A stretch of DNA of 64,000 bases from Streptomyces fuscichromogenes (GCF_014645815.1 NZ_BMML01000005.1:434001-498000); one strand, 5' to 3'. Counted from the stretch's first letter, positions 11,777 through 20,515 are shown. Notes: a model not told the origin generated them from the sequence alone. Made by a program: numbers and translations.

Positions 11777-11937
11777 GGAGGCGAGCTCCTTCCGAGCAGA
11801 GGTTCGGGCAACAGACCCTAATGACTCTCTTACGTTCAGTTCAAATCTTCGCATGAAAATTCTTGGCCGGAACTGATCGAAGGGAACTGCTTCCTGACAT
11901 CACATCGAACGGAAGGGTCTGGTGATTGTAAAGAACC

Positions 11938-11966
11938 TTGACAGTCAATTGGTCTAGTCCAACTAT
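11938..11966 (+). promoter_or_regulatory. Chitinase promoter with DasR-like operator
   Basis: A consensus-like -35 TTGACA at 11938-11943 and a weak -10 AACTAT at 11961-11966 are 17 bp apart. Between them lies TTGGTCTAGTCCAA (11947-11960), one change per arm pair from the DasR-responsive element core TGGTCTAGACCA known from Streptomyces chitin genes. The initiation point would fall next to the ATG at 11975, suggesting a leaderless or almost leaderless transcript. Confidence 0.65.
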
Positions 11967-11974
11967 GGGCGTCC

Positions 11975-13045
11975 ATGAGACGCACTCGTGCCCTGCACGC
12001 CCTGCCCGCAACCGCCCTGTCCGCCGCGCTCGTTGCCCTCGGGGCGGGCGCCGCACACGCGGCCCCCGGCGCCGCCCCGCATCCCGCCACGCATGCGGCG
12101 AAGCCGATGCCCGCCCACGTCGCGGCGCCCTACTTCGAGGCCTGGACCGGCGAGAGCCCCGCCGCGCTCGCCGCCGAGTCCGGCAACAAGTACCTCACCC
12201 TGGCCTTCCTCCAGACCCCGAACGCGGGCTCCTGCACCGCCGACTGGAACGGCGACGCCACCCAGCCCGTCGGCCCGGGGACCTTCGGCGCCGACATCGC
12301 CGCGCTCCAGGCCCGTGGCGGCAACGCCATCCCCTCCTTCGGCGGCTACAGCGCCGACACCACCGGCACCGAACTCGCCGACAGCTGCACCGACGTGGAC
12401 GCGATCGCCGGCGTCTACGAGAAGCTCGTCACGACGTACGGCATCAGCCGTATCGACCTCGACGTCGAGGCGGACTCCCTCGCGAACACGGCCGGTATCG
12501 ACCGCCGCAACAAGGCGATCGCCAAGGCCGAGCGCTGGGCCGAACGCACCGGCCGTCCGCTCCAGTTCTCCTACACCCTGCCGACCACCACCAAGGGGCT
12601 GGAGGCCGACGGACTGGCCGTCCTCCAGAACGCCGTCGCCAACCACGCGCGCGTGGACGTCGTGAACATCATGACCTTCGACTACTACGACGGCGCCGCC
12701 CACGACATGGCCGCCGACACCAGGACCGCGGCCGACGGCCTGCACACCCAACTCCAGGCCCTCTACCCGCACAAGAGCGCCAAGGACCTGTGGGGCAGCG
12801 TCGGCGTCACCGAGATGCCCGGCATCGACGACTTCGGTCCCGCGGAGACCTTCACCACCCAGAACGCCGCGACGGTCGAGCGCTGGGCCGCCGCCCGGGG
12901 CATCGACACCCTCTCGTTCTGGGCCCTCCAGCGCGACAACGGCGGCTGTGTCGGCACCGGCGGCGCCAATGCCTGCTCCGGGATCGCCCAGGACACCTGG
13001 TACTTCAGCCACACCTTCGCCCGCTTCGCCGGCCCGCGCGGGTAG
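11975..13045 (+). CDS. Secreted GH18 chitinase
   Basis: 356 residues. Signal peptide MRRTRALHALPATALSAALV..AHA, then a single TIM-barrel domain. Conserved GH18 features are the SFGGYS strand (IPSFGGYSADT) and the catalytic DxDxE in RIDLDVEAD near residues 160-168; the first Asp of the classic DxxDxDxE is replaced by Ser. Later strands include VNIMTFDYYDG and the final Trp strand LSFWALQRDNG. It hydrolyses chitin to chito-oligosaccharides outside the cell. No binding module is fused. The upstream DasR-like site predicts induction by N-acetylglucosamine. Confidence 0.9.
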   Translation: MRRTRALHALPATALSAALVALGAGAAHAAPGAAPHPATHAAKPMPAHVAAPYFEAWTGESPAALAAESGNKYLTLAFLQTPNAGSCTADWNGDATQPVGPGTFGADIAALQARGGNAIPSFGGYSADTTGTELADSCTDVDAIAGVYEKLVTTYGISRIDLDVEADSLANTAGIDRRNKAIAKAERWAERTGRPLQFSYTLPTTTKGLEADGLAVLQNAVANHARVDVVNIMTFDYYDGAAHDMAADTRTAADGLHTQLQALYPHKSAKDLWGSVGVTEMPGIDDFGPAETFTTQNAATVERWAAARGIDTLSFWALQRDNGGCVGTGGANACSGIAQDTWYFSHTFARFAGPRG

Positions 13046-13069
13046 GCCCGCGGCCACCGCCGCACCGGG

Positions 13070-13100
13070 TCCCCGCGCACGACCGGACCGTGCGCGGGGA
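13070..13100. terminator. Hairpin between chitinase and pectate lyase genes
   Basis: CCCCGCGCACG (13071-13081) and CGTGCGCGGGG (13089-13099) pair perfectly around a 7-base loop, extendable by T13070-A13100. It lies between two convergent genes and lacks a T-run, as is usual for Streptomyces terminators. Confidence 0.75.
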
Positions 13101-13106
13101 GCGGCG

Positions 13107-14279
13107 CTACGGATTGACGACCGTCCCGCCGAAGGTGACGTTCAGCTTGCCGGAGGAGGCGAAGGACCAGCCGAGGGCGCCCGAGTAGGAGGCGCACCGG
13201 GAGCCGTTGGTGCCGGTCCAGAACTGGTTGGAGCTGTCGGCGTCACCGACGGTCTTGTCGTTGGAGCCGCTGACCGCGAACCGGCACGAGGTGTCGGTCC
13301 GGAACACCGAAGTGCCCTTGTCGAACGAGAAGTTGCGTTCGGCGTTGTCGATGCCCACGTTGTTCGAGACGGTCATCGTGCCGGGGTTGCTGTTGTAGGT
13401 GAACCCGTGGTGCCCGTTGGCGTAGGCGATGTCGTGCTGCACCACGTGGTTGACGGCGATGTCGTCGCCGCCCAGCTTGTAGCCGTTGCGGTCGCCGTCC
13501 CCGCTCTGACTGCCGTCGCTCAGCGTGCCGTTGCGGTAGGAGAGCGAGTACTCGATGGTGACCGGCCCGATGGCTCCCGTGTCGGTCTTGGTGTACAGGT
13601 CCCAGCCGTCGTCGATGTTGTTGTGCGAGACGTCGTACCGGAAGACGTTCCCGGTCCCGGTGGTCAGTTTGGACGCGAATCCGTCCGCGTCCTCGCCGTC
13701 GCTGTCGGCGTTGTCGTGCGACTCGGAGCTGACGACCAGGTTGTCGGCCGGCCACTGGCTGCTGGGCGTGCTGGAGGAGATCCGGCCGAGCTGGAGCCCT
13801 GTGTCGCGGTTGTACGCGGTCACGGCGCGCTCGATGACGTTGTTGCTGCCGCCGACGTAGATGCCGTTGTCGCCCGCGTGCTGGACGGTGAGGCCGTACA
13901 GGTGCCAGTAGTTCGCGTAGAGCTGGATGCCCCGGTTCGACGAACTCTCGCTCTGCGCCGAGAAGTCGAGGACCGGGGTCTCGCCCGGGTAGGCGGAGAG
14001 GGTGGTGAGCGCGCCGGAACTGCCGTTGGAACCGGCCGGGATGGTCACGGTGGAGGAGTAGGCGTACGTCCCGCCGCGCAGGTAGATCGTGCCGCCGGCG
14101 GCGATACGGCTGATCGCCGAGGTGAGCGTGGTCGGTGCGGACTGGGTGCCGGCCGCGCTGTCGGTGCCGCCCGGCGACACGTACAGCACGCTGGACGCGG
14201 CCTGCGCCGGGTTGCCGGACAGCGCGACGACCGTGCCGGCGAGCAGGCCGACGGCCGCGATGACTGGTCTCACGTGCAT
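13107..14279 (-). CDS. Secreted pectate lyase, right-handed beta-helix (PL9-like)
   Basis: 390 residues. The signal peptide MHVRPVIAAVGLLAGTVVAL ends near AQAASS. The mature part has repeated beta-helix coils with GG.IYLRGGTY, NRGIQLYANYWHLYGL, GDNGIYVGGSNNVIE and the conserved acidic NADSDGEDADGF and NNIDDGWDLY stretches that bind calcium in family 9 pectate lyases. It cleaves polygalacturonate by beta-elimination outside the cell. The promoter holds a 12-bp palindrome of LacI type. Assignment to PL9 is by recall of these motifs; a related beta-helix polysaccharide lyase is the alternative. Confidence 0.82.
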   Translation of the reverse strand: MHVRPVIAAVGLLAGTVVALSGNPAQAASSVLYVSPGGTDSAAGTQSAPTTLTSAISRIAAGGTIYLRGGTYAYSSTVTIPAGSNGSSGALTTLSAYPGETPVLDFSAQSESSSNRGIQLYANYWHLYGLTVQHAGDNGIYVGGSNNVIERAVTAYNRDTGLQLGRISSSTPSSQWPADNLVVSSESHDNADSDGEDADGFASKLTTGTGNVFRYDVSHNNIDDGWDLYTKTDTGAIGPVTIEYSLSYRNGTLSDGSQSGDGDRNGYKLGGDDIAVNHVVQHDIAYANGHHGFTYNSNPGTMTVSNNVGIDNAERNFSFDKGTSVFRTDTSCRFAVSGSNDKTVGDADSSNQFWTGTNGSRCASYSGALGWSFASSGKLNVTFGGTVVNP

Positions 14280-14315
14280 CGTTCGTCTCCGTTCGTCTCC
14301 GTCTGGAACCTTGCG

Positions 14316-14327
14316 GAAAGCGCTTTC
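14316..14327. promoter_or_regulatory. LacI-type operator upstream of pectate lyase
   Basis: GAAAGCGCTTTC is a perfect 12-bp palindrome with the central CG step typical of LacI/GalR operators, 37 bases upstream of the start. No LacI gene is in the window, so the repressor would act from elsewhere. Confidence 0.5.
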
Positions 14328-14497
14328 TCTGCGAAGCTAGGAGGGTGTCGAGGGCGCGTCAATAGTCATGTATGTAATAGCAGTTCATAAATGTGATCGA
14401 CGGGAGGGGTGGTGGACGATTGCGGCCTCCTGGATCGCCGACCATTACTTCGATGGTGATCGGAATAGTCGGCGGCGGTCTGCCGGTTGTCCGGGAC

Positions 14498-15352
14498 ATG
14501 GACGAGACTCCTCGCAAGATCGACCTGGGTGCCATCGGTGTGTGGCGCCACGACCCGACGGAACCCGGCCTCGCCGCCGAGCTGGAACGCCTCGGCTACG
14601 GCACGCTGTGGCTGGGCAATGTGACCGACCCCGACCTGACCGCGGCCGAGCGGCTGCTCGACGCCACCGAGACCCTGGTTCTCGCCACCGGCATCGTGAA
14701 CATCTGGTCCAGCCCGGCCGACCGGATCGCCCGCGCGTACCGGCGCATCGCCGAACGCCACCCGGACCGCTTCCTGCTGGGCATCGGCGCGGGCCACCCG
14801 GAGGCGACGAAGGAGTTCGTACGGCCGTACGAAGCCCTCAACGCGTACCTGGACGTCCTCGACGCGGGCGGTGTCCCGGTCGCCCGCCGGGCACTCGCCG
14901 CCCTCGGCCCCCGCGTGCTGCGCCTGGCCGGCGACCGTACGGCGGCCGCCCACCCCTACCTCGTCACCCCCGAACACAGCCGCCGGGCCCGTGACCTGCT
15001 CGGCGCCGGCCCCCTTCTCGCCCCCGAACAGAAGGTGGTCCTGGAGACGGACCGCGCCAGGGCCCGCGCGATCGGCGACGCCACGCTCGGCTTCTACCTG
15101 GGCCTGACCAACTACGTCGGCAACCTGCGCCGCCTCGGCTTCGACGACACCGACTTCGCGGACGGCGGCAGCGACCGCCTCTTCGACGCGCTGTTCGTGC
15201 ACGGCGACCCGGCGCGGGTGGCGCACGGCGTCCGGGCGCATCTGGACGCGGGCGCCGACCACGTGGCGCTCCAGGTGCTGCACGCCGCCGGCGCCGACCC
15301 GCTGCCGGCGTACCGGGAGCTGGCGGGGGCGCTGGGGCTGAAGAGCGCGTAG
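14498..15352 (+). CDS. LLM-class (F420-dependent-like) oxidoreductase
   Basis: 284 residues from ATG 14498 (MDETPRKIDLGAIGVWRHD). It has a luciferase-like TIM barrel: GYGTLWLGN, the LVLATGIVNIWSSPADRIA strand-helix and DRFLLGIGAGHPE are diagnostic of TIGR03620-type F420-dependent oxidoreductases. It probably uses reduced F420 or FMN to reduce an unknown substrate. The protein is slightly shorter than the family's usual 290-340. The ribosome site is weak, so the start is less certain. It converges on the TOPRIM gene with only ten bases between stops. Confidence 0.82.
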   Translation: MDETPRKIDLGAIGVWRHDPTEPGLAAELERLGYGTLWLGNVTDPDLTAAERLLDATETLVLATGIVNIWSSPADRIARAYRRIAERHPDRFLLGIGAGHPEATKEFVRPYEALNAYLDVLDAGGVPVARRALAALGPRVLRLAGDRTAAAHPYLVTPEHSRRARDLLGAGPLLAPEQKVVLETDRARARAIGDATLGFYLGLTNYVGNLRRLGFDDTDFADGGSDRLFDALFVHGDPARVAHGVRAHLDAGADHVALQVLHAAGADPLPAYRELAGALGLKSA

Positions 15353-15362
15353 CCCTCCGGGT

Positions 15363-16349
15363 TCAGAGACCGGTGAGCAGGGCGTCGAGCGGTGCGGGTA
15401 CCCGGTCGGGGTCGAGGGCCTCGACCAGTACCCGGCCGTAACGGATCTTGCGGCCGGACGTCGTACCGAGGAAGCGGCGCAGTTGCTGCTGCGGGGTGCG
15501 GCCCTGCTGGGCGGGCTGGTTCAGGAAGGTGCGCAGGGCCCGGCGGTCGCCCTCGGCATGGGCGAGTTCGGCGACCCGGGGCGGGCCGAGGGCGCGGACC
15601 AGTTCGTCCTCCAGGTCGGCCACGCAGACGAAGAAGCCGTGCCGGGCGGCACCGGCCCGCTCCAGGCCGCGGGTGTAGTAGGGGCGTTCGCGTTCGTCGC
15701 AGAGCCCGGTCAGGCGCAGGCCCAGACCGGGCGGTCCGAGGAGGCGGGCGAACCGGCCGACGTTCATCGCCCCGCCCATCGACAGCACGCAGACCCCTTC
15801 GGCCGCCAGGTCCCGGCCGCGCCGGGCGGCCAGCGCGTCGACGGCCGCGAGGTCACTGGGCCCTTCGAGCAGCACGGCGACACGGACCCCGACCCGGCCG
15901 ACGAGCTCACGCACGGGCCCCTCGGGACCACCACCGACCCACGAACGGACGGCCTCACGGAAGGCGGGCATGTCCGGGGTGCCTGGTGCGCCAGAGGTGT
16001 CTGGAGTGAGTGGTGCGCGTGGTGTGGGTGGTGCGTCTGAGGTGCCTGGGGTGTGCGGCGCGCGCGGTGTGGGTGGTGCGCCCGAGGTGCTCGGAGTGCG
16101 CGGCGTGCGCGGTGTGGGCGAGGTGAGCGCCGCGCGGGGTGCGCGGGGCGTGTCCGCCGGGTCTCTCGGGCCCGCCACGGCTCCCGTCGGGGCTGCGGTG
16201 TCCGCGGTTGCCGGTGGTGTCCTCGGCGCGTTCGCCGCGTTCGCTGTACTCCCGGTACTTGCCGTGCAGCCCGCGTTGGTCGTGCCCGCCGTGTTGGTCG
16301 TGCCGGTCGTGCCGCCTGTCGTGCCCTCCGTACCCGTCGTGTTCGTCAT
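15363..16349 (-). CDS. TOPRIM-domain protein with Pro/Thr-rich N-terminus
   Basis: 328 residues from ATG 16349 (GGAG ribosome site). The first ~125 residues are low complexity: Thr/Gly/Asn/Ala, then Pro/Thr/Arg repeats such as APPTPRAPHTPGTSDAPPTP. The rest is a stand-alone TOPRIM domain: VAVLLEGPSDLAAVDAL gives the catalytic Glu, with LSMGGAMNVGRF and LTGLCDERERPYY carrying the acidic metal site. OLD-type nucleases use this domain, but no ATPase is fused here. A conserved Streptomyces gene family whose biochemical role is not established; metal-dependent nucleotidyl or nuclease chemistry is inferred. Confidence 0.75.
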   Translation of the reverse strand: MTNTTGTEGTTGGTTGTTNTAGTTNAGCTASTGSTANAANAPRTPPATADTAAPTGAVAGPRDPADTPRAPRAALTSPTPRTPRTPSTSGAPPTPRAPHTPGTSDAPPTPRAPLTPDTSGAPGTPDMPAFREAVRSWVGGGPEGPVRELVGRVGVRVAVLLEGPSDLAAVDALAARRGRDLAAEGVCVLSMGGAMNVGRFARLLGPPGLGLRLTGLCDERERPYYTRGLERAGAARHGFFVCVADLEDELVRALGPPRVAELAHAEGDRRALRTFLNQPAQQGRTPQQQLRRFLGTTSGRKIRYGRVLVEALDPDRVPAPLDALLTGL

Positions 16350-16423
16350 GGGGCGAGTCTCCGCCCGGTCCGGTGGCGGGGCCACGGAATATCCGTGGCC
16401 GCGCCGTGCTCGGGGCCGGTGGT

Positions 16424-17299
16424 TCAGGCGATGCGGGTTCCGGTGCCGCCGACGTGGACGCGTGGGTCGCCCGCGCGCAGGGTGACCGTGAGTTCGCCGG
16501 GGCGGCCCAGGTCCTCGCCCTGGTGGAGGGTGAGGACGGTGTCCTCGGGGACCAGGCCGAACTCGCGGGCGTACGCCCCGAACGCGGCGGCCGCGGCGCC
16601 GGTCGCCGGGTCCTCGACGACCCCGCCGACGGGGAACGGGTCACGCACGTGGAAGACGGTGGCCGACTCCCGCCACACCAGCTGGACCGTGGTCAGGTCC
16701 AGACGGTGCATCAGCGCTTCGAGGCGCGCGAAGTCGTACGCCAGGGCCGCGAGACGGGCGCGGGTCGCCGCCGCGAGGACGAGATGGCGGGCGCCGGCGA
16801 ACGCGACGCGGGGCGGGAAGGCGGGGTCGAGATCGGCGGCCGGCCAGTCGAGCGCGGCGAGCGCCTCCGCGAGGTCGGCGTCGGCGATCTCCTCGGTGTG
16901 CGGCTCGACGCTGGTGAGCGTGGCCCGGACCGCCCCGTCCTCCTCGGTCACCGCCACCGGCACGGTGCCGGCGCGGGTCGCGAACACCAGCTCCCCGGGG
17001 CCGGTCCGCTCGGCGAGCGCGACGGCGGTCGCGATGGTGGCGTGCCCGCAGAACGGCACCTCGGCCTTGGGGCTGAAGTAGCGGATGGTGTACGCCCGTC
17101 CGGCCCGGCCGTCGAGCCCCTCCGGGGGCGCGGTCAGGAACGCGGACTCCGAGTAGCCGAGTTCGGCGGCGATGGCGAGCATGTCCCCGTCGTCCAGTCC
17201 GCGGGCGTCCAGCACGACACCGGCGGGGTTGCCGCCCTCGGGGGAACCGGAGAAGGCGGTGTAGCGCAGGATTTCGGGCCGTTGCGCATTCGTCGTCAT
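16424..17299 (-). CDS. PhzF-family isomerase-like protein
   Basis: 291 residues from ATG 17299. The PhzF fold is shown by the N-terminal AFSGSPEGGNPAGVVLDARG, the catalytic-Glu stretch ELGYSESAFL, the FCGHATIATA motif and GGVVEDPATGAAAAAFGAY. Family members isomerise small substrates in phenazine and other pathways, but most genomic homologues have unknown substrates. The long in-frame region beyond 17299 belongs to shadow sequence of the tetR gene. It lies downstream of tetR on the same strand with 29 bases between. Confidence 0.88.
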   Translation of the reverse strand: MTTNAQRPEILRYTAFSGSPEGGNPAGVVLDARGLDDGDMLAIAAELGYSESAFLTAPPEGLDGRAGRAYTIRYFSPKAEVPFCGHATIATAVALAERTGPGELVFATRAGTVPVAVTEEDGAVRATLTSVEPHTEEIADADLAEALAALDWPAADLDPAFPPRVAFAGARHLVLAAATRARLAALAYDFARLEALMHRLDLTTVQLVWRESATVFHVRDPFPVGGVVEDPATGAAAAAFGAYAREFGLVPEDTVLTLHQGEDLGRPGELTVTLRAGDPRVHVGGTGTRIA

Positions 17300-17328
17300 G
17301 GCCACGGCAACATGAGGCGGACCGGCGG

Positions 17329-18126
17329 CTATTCCTGGCCGTGGTGGTGGGTGGCGGTGATGCCGGCGAGGACGAGATCCACGCCGGCGAGGAACTGCTC
17401 GCGGTCGTCGTGCCCGCGCATCTGGTCCGCGACGGCCCGGGTGAACGGGTACTCGTCGGGGTCGAGTTCCCCCCACGCCCTCGACACCGTGTCGATGAAG
17501 CGGTCGCGGTCCACGCCGGGCGGCAGGCTGCGGGCGCTCGCGTTGTTCGCGGCGTTCTGGCCGGCGGCGCCGAGGATGTAGTGCACCAGGGCCGAGGTCA
17601 CCGTGAACCAGCTGCTCTCGGGCACGTCGAGGGCCCGGACCCGGCGGCCGATGCTCTCGAAGATCCGTGGTGTCACCGTCCCCCAGGGGCTGCGGGAGAG
17701 CTGTGCGGCGAGCTGTGTCGCGAGCCACGGATGCCGTGCGATCGCGTCGAACAGCCCGAGCGCCACGCCTCGGATGTCGTCCTGCGGTGAGGCCGGGGGC
17801 TCGGTCGTCCCGGGCTCACCGGTCGCCGGTCGCGACCCTTCGGTGGCGGCCCCGACGGTCCCGGTGGCGGCCCCGACGGTCCCGGCGACCGTTCCGACGG
17901 TCACGGCGGCGGCGATGACCGCGTCGGTGGCGGCGCCGAGCAGCTCGTCCTTGTTCGCCACGTGCCAGTAGATCGCCCCGGGGCCGGTGGCCAGTCGTTC
18001 GGTCAGGGCCCGGAACGTCAGCCCGCTCTCGCCGGCCGTGTCGAGCAGCTCGACGGCGGCCTCGACGATGCGCTCGCGGGAGAGCGCCTCTGTACGCCGC
18101 TGTGACCGGCGCGTCCGCGTTGCCAT
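17329..18126 (-). CDS. TetR-family repressor (TetR_C type)
   Basis: 265 residues from ATG 18126. The HTH is in IVEAAVELLDTAGESGLTF plus LATGPGAIYWHVANKDELL. The ligand domain resembles the TetR class that pairs with FAD monooxygenases (GLFDAIARHPWLATQLAAQL). A VGTVAGTVGAATGTVGAAT repeat is inserted between the two domains. It is divergent from an FAD monooxygenase gene, and two TTCCAnnnTGGAA operators lie between them, which strongly suggests autoregulation plus control of that enzyme. Confidence 0.9.
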   Translation of the reverse strand: MATRTRRSQRRTEALSRERIVEAAVELLDTAGESGLTFRALTERLATGPGAIYWHVANKDELLGAATDAVIAAAVTVGTVAGTVGAATGTVGAATEGSRPATGEPGTTEPPASPQDDIRGVALGLFDAIARHPWLATQLAAQLSRSPWGTVTPRIFESIGRRVRALDVPESSWFTVTSALVHYILGAAGQNAANNASARSLPPGVDRDRFIDTVSRAWGELDPDEYPFTRAVADQMRGHDDREQFLAGVDLVLAGITATHHHGQE

Positions 18127-18154
18127 GGCGCCATCTTGACATGGCTGGAGCGCC

Positions 18155-18196
18155 GTTCCAACATGGAACGACATTCCAGGTTGGAATGTCGTTCCA
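18155..18196. promoter_or_regulatory. Paired TetR operators
   Basis: Half-sites TTCCA and TGGAA alternate: GTTCCA-ACA-TGGAAC at 18155-18169, then a perfect 15-bp-arm palindrome (18164-18178 and 18182-18196, spacer GGT). The two TTCCAnnnTGGAA cores are centred 18 bp apart, a spacing suited to two repressor dimers. They lie between tetR (starting 18126) and the monooxygenase gene (18250). Confidence 0.8.
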
Positions 18197-18249
18197 GAGT
18201 GTCGGCCCCGAGAGGCCGGCCCCGCCCCCGCCCGATCCGAGGAGTTCCC

Positions 18250-19479
18250 ATGCGCACCCCCGTCACGATCATCGGAGCCGGACTCGGCGGCCTCACGCTC
18301 GCCCGCGTCCTGCACGTCCACGGCATCCCGGCCACCGTCTACGAGGCGGAGGGCTCGGCCACGGCACGCGCACAGGGCGGGATGCTCGACATCCACGAGC
18401 ACAACGGCCAGCCGGCGCTCCGGGAGGCGGGCCTGTACGAGGAGTTCCGCGCCCTCGTCCTGGCGGGGCGGGAGGCGACCCGCGCCCTCGCCCCTGACGG
18501 GACCGTGCTGTTCGAGGAGGCCGACGACGGCACGGGGAGCCGCCCCGAGGTGCTCCGCGGCGAACTGCGCCGGATCCTGCTGGCCTCGCTTCCGGCCGGC
18601 ACCGTCCGGTGGGGCCACAAGGCCGACGGCGTCCGCGCCCTGGGCGGGGGCCGCCACGAGGTGACGTTCGCCGACGGCACCGCCGTCACCACGGACCTGC
18701 TGGTCGGCGCGGACGGCGCGTGGTCCCGGGTGCGGCCGTCGCTCTCCGCCGCCCTGCCCGCCTACACCGGCACCTCGTTCGTCGAGACCTACCTGTTCGA
18801 CGCCGACACCCGGCACCCGGCCGCCGCGAAGGCGGTCGGCGGCGGGGCGATGTTCGCGCTCGCGCCGGGGAAGGGCATCCAGGCCCACCGGGAGACTGGC
18901 GGGACCCTCCACACGTACGTGGCGCTGCGCAGGCCGCAGGAGTGGTTCGCCGCAGCGGGGTTCGCTGCAGCGGGGTTCACCGAAGCGGGGTTCGCTGCAG
19001 CGGGGTTCGCCGAAGCGGGGTTCGCCGAAGCGGGGTTCACCGGTGCCACGTCAGCTGCCGACTCCGCCGCCACGCCCGCCGGGCGGATCGCCGCGGAGTT
19101 CGCCGGATGGGCGCCCGAGCTCACCGCGCTCATCACCGACGCCGACACCGCCCCGGTGCTGCGCCCGCTGTACACGCTGCCCGCGGAGCACCGGTGGGAC
19201 CGGGTGCCGGGGGTGACCCTGCTCGGTGACGCGGCCCACCTCATGATCCCGAACGGCGAGGGCGCCAACCTGGCGATGTACGACGGCGCCGAACTCGGCA
19301 AGGCGCTCGCCGCCCGGCCCGACGACACCGAGGCCGCGCTCACCGCGTACGAGCGGGCCATGTTCGCGCGCGGCGCCGCGGAGGCCGCCGACGCCGCCGA
19401 CCTCCACGAGCACATGCTCGGCGACGACTCCCCGCACGGCCTGATCGCCATGTTCACCGGGGCCGGACAGGCCGGGTGA
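18250..19479 (+). CDS. FAD-dependent monooxygenase, TetX/PHBH-like
   Basis: 409 residues from ATG 18250 with GGAG upstream. FAD-binding GxGxxG is in VTIIGAGLGGLTLARVL, the mid motif in LLVGADGAWSRVR, and the C-terminal FAD motif in VTLLGDAAHLMIPNGEGANL. This is the class that hydroxylates aromatic antibiotics, including tetracycline-inactivating enzymes, so self-resistance or detoxification is a reasonable inference. Six 5-residue repeats (AAAGF/TEAGF) sit at residues ~235-264, just before the last third of the protein. Expression is probably controlled by the divergent TetR. Confidence 0.88.
   Translation: MRTPVTIIGAGLGGLTLARVLHVHGIPATVYEAEGSATARAQGGMLDIHEHNGQPALREAGLYEEFRALVLAGREATRALAPDGTVLFEEADDGTGSRPEVLRGELRRILLASLPAGTVRWGHKADGVRALGGGRHEVTFADGTAVTTDLLVGADGAWSRVRPSLSAALPAYTGTSFVETYLFDADTRHPAAAKAVGGGAMFALAPGKGIQAHRETGGTLHTYVALRRPQEWFAAAGFAAAGFTEAGFAAAGFAEAGFAEAGFTGATSAADSAATPAGRIAAEFAGWAPELTALITDADTAPVLRPLYTLPAEHRWDRVPGVTLLGDAAHLMIPNGEGANLAMYDGAELGKALAARPDDTEAALTAYERAMFARGAAEAADAADLHEHMLGDDSPHGLIAMFTGAGQAG
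18952..19041 (+). repeat. 15-bp in-frame tandem repeat in monooxygenase gene
   Basis: Six 15-bp units (GCAGCGGGGTTCGCT and close variants) at 18952, 18967, 18982, 18997, 19012 and 19027 encode (A/E)AGF(A/T) pentapeptides. The unit length keeps the frame, so copy number can vary without inactivating the gene. Confidence 0.9.
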
Positions 19480-19486
19480 GCCTCGG

Positions 19487-20515
19487 TCACGACATCGCGG
19501 CGGCCCCCTCGCCCCGGACGAAGACCGGCTTGAGGTGCTTCTCCGGCAGGGCCTCGGGGAGCTGTTCCCAGTCGAGGACATGGGAGACGACCCGGCCCGG
19601 GTCGACCGTGCCGGAGCCGGCCAGGGCGAGGGCGTCGGGGATGTGGGCGCGGACGTTGTCGCGGGCGATGCGGAGGGTGACGCCCGTGAGGTACATGTCG
19701 AGGAGGGGGAGTTCGCCGGGGCGGAAGTGGTTGCCGGCGGACTCGCAGACGCCCTCCGGGGCGAGGGACCTGACCGCGAGCGCCAACTGGTCGACCCGGC
19801 CGGTCGCCTCCACCGCGATGTCGAAGCCGTGGTGGATCGGCGGGTCGAGGGTCTCGGCCGTGACGGCGCCGAAGCCCCGGGCGATCTCCCGGTGCCCGGG
19901 GTCGGGGTCGACGTGGAGGACGGTGGACGCGCCCAGCGCGCGGGCGATGTCGGCGACGTACAGCCCGATGCTGCCGCGGGCCACCACCAGGACCCGGGCA
20001 CCCGGCCGGCTCCTCAGGTGCGGGGCCACCAGGCGCCACGACAGCGACCAGTTGTCGCTCGCCGAGGCCATGGCCACCGGATCGAGCCCGGCGGGGAGCG
20101 GTACGAGCATGGCGTCGGCGTACGGGACCCGGACCAGGTCGGAGAAGAGACCGCCCCAGGTACCGCCGATCGGGGCGCCGTACATCGCCATGTGCGGGAC
20201 GGCCGTGCAGTGCGCGGTGCGGCCGGCCCGGCAGTGCCCGCAGCCGCCGCAGCTGACGGACCAGGGGACGACCACCAGGTCGCCGGGGCGTACGACGGTC
20301 ACCGCGTCGCCGGTCGACACCACCCTGGCCACGCACTCGTGCCCGAGCGCGAACGGCGGGTCGATGAAGCTGTGTCCCGCCAGGATCGCGGTGTCCACAT
20401 CGCACGAGGTCGCCGCGACGGGGGCCACGATCGCCTCGCCGTCGCCGCGCAGCTTCGGGTCCGGGGCCTCGCGCCACTCGACGGTGTTGCGGGCGACGTA
20501 GGTCAGTTCACGCAT
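19487..20515 (-). CDS. Zinc-dependent alcohol dehydrogenase
   Basis: 342 residues from ATG 20515 (MRELTYVARNTVEW), which has GGAGG at a suitable distance; the GTG at 20527 is too close to it. It has a GroES-like zinc domain with SCDVD and GHECVARV (catalytic zinc ligands), structural-zinc cysteines in CGGCGHCRAGRTAHC, and a Rossmann domain around RVLVVARGSIGLYVADIARA. It likely oxidises or reduces an alcohol/aldehyde with NAD(P). Its start overlaps the stop of the tautomerase gene by eight bases, so the two are translated together. Confidence 0.88.
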   Translation of the reverse strand: MRELTYVARNTVEWREAPDPKLRGDGEAIVAPVAATSCDVDTAILAGHSFIDPPFALGHECVARVVSTGDAVTVVRPGDLVVVPWSVSCGGCGHCRAGRTAHCTAVPHMAMYGAPIGGTWGGLFSDLVRVPYADAMLVPLPAGLDPVAMASASDNWSLSWRLVAPHLRSRPGARVLVVARGSIGLYVADIARALGASTVLHVDPDPGHREIARGFGAVTAETLDPPIHHGFDIAVEATGRVDQLALAVRSLAPEGVCESAGNHFRPGELPLLDMYLTGVTLRIARDNVRAHIPDALALAGSGTVDPGRVVSHVLDWEQLPEALPEKHLKPVFVRGEGAAAMS

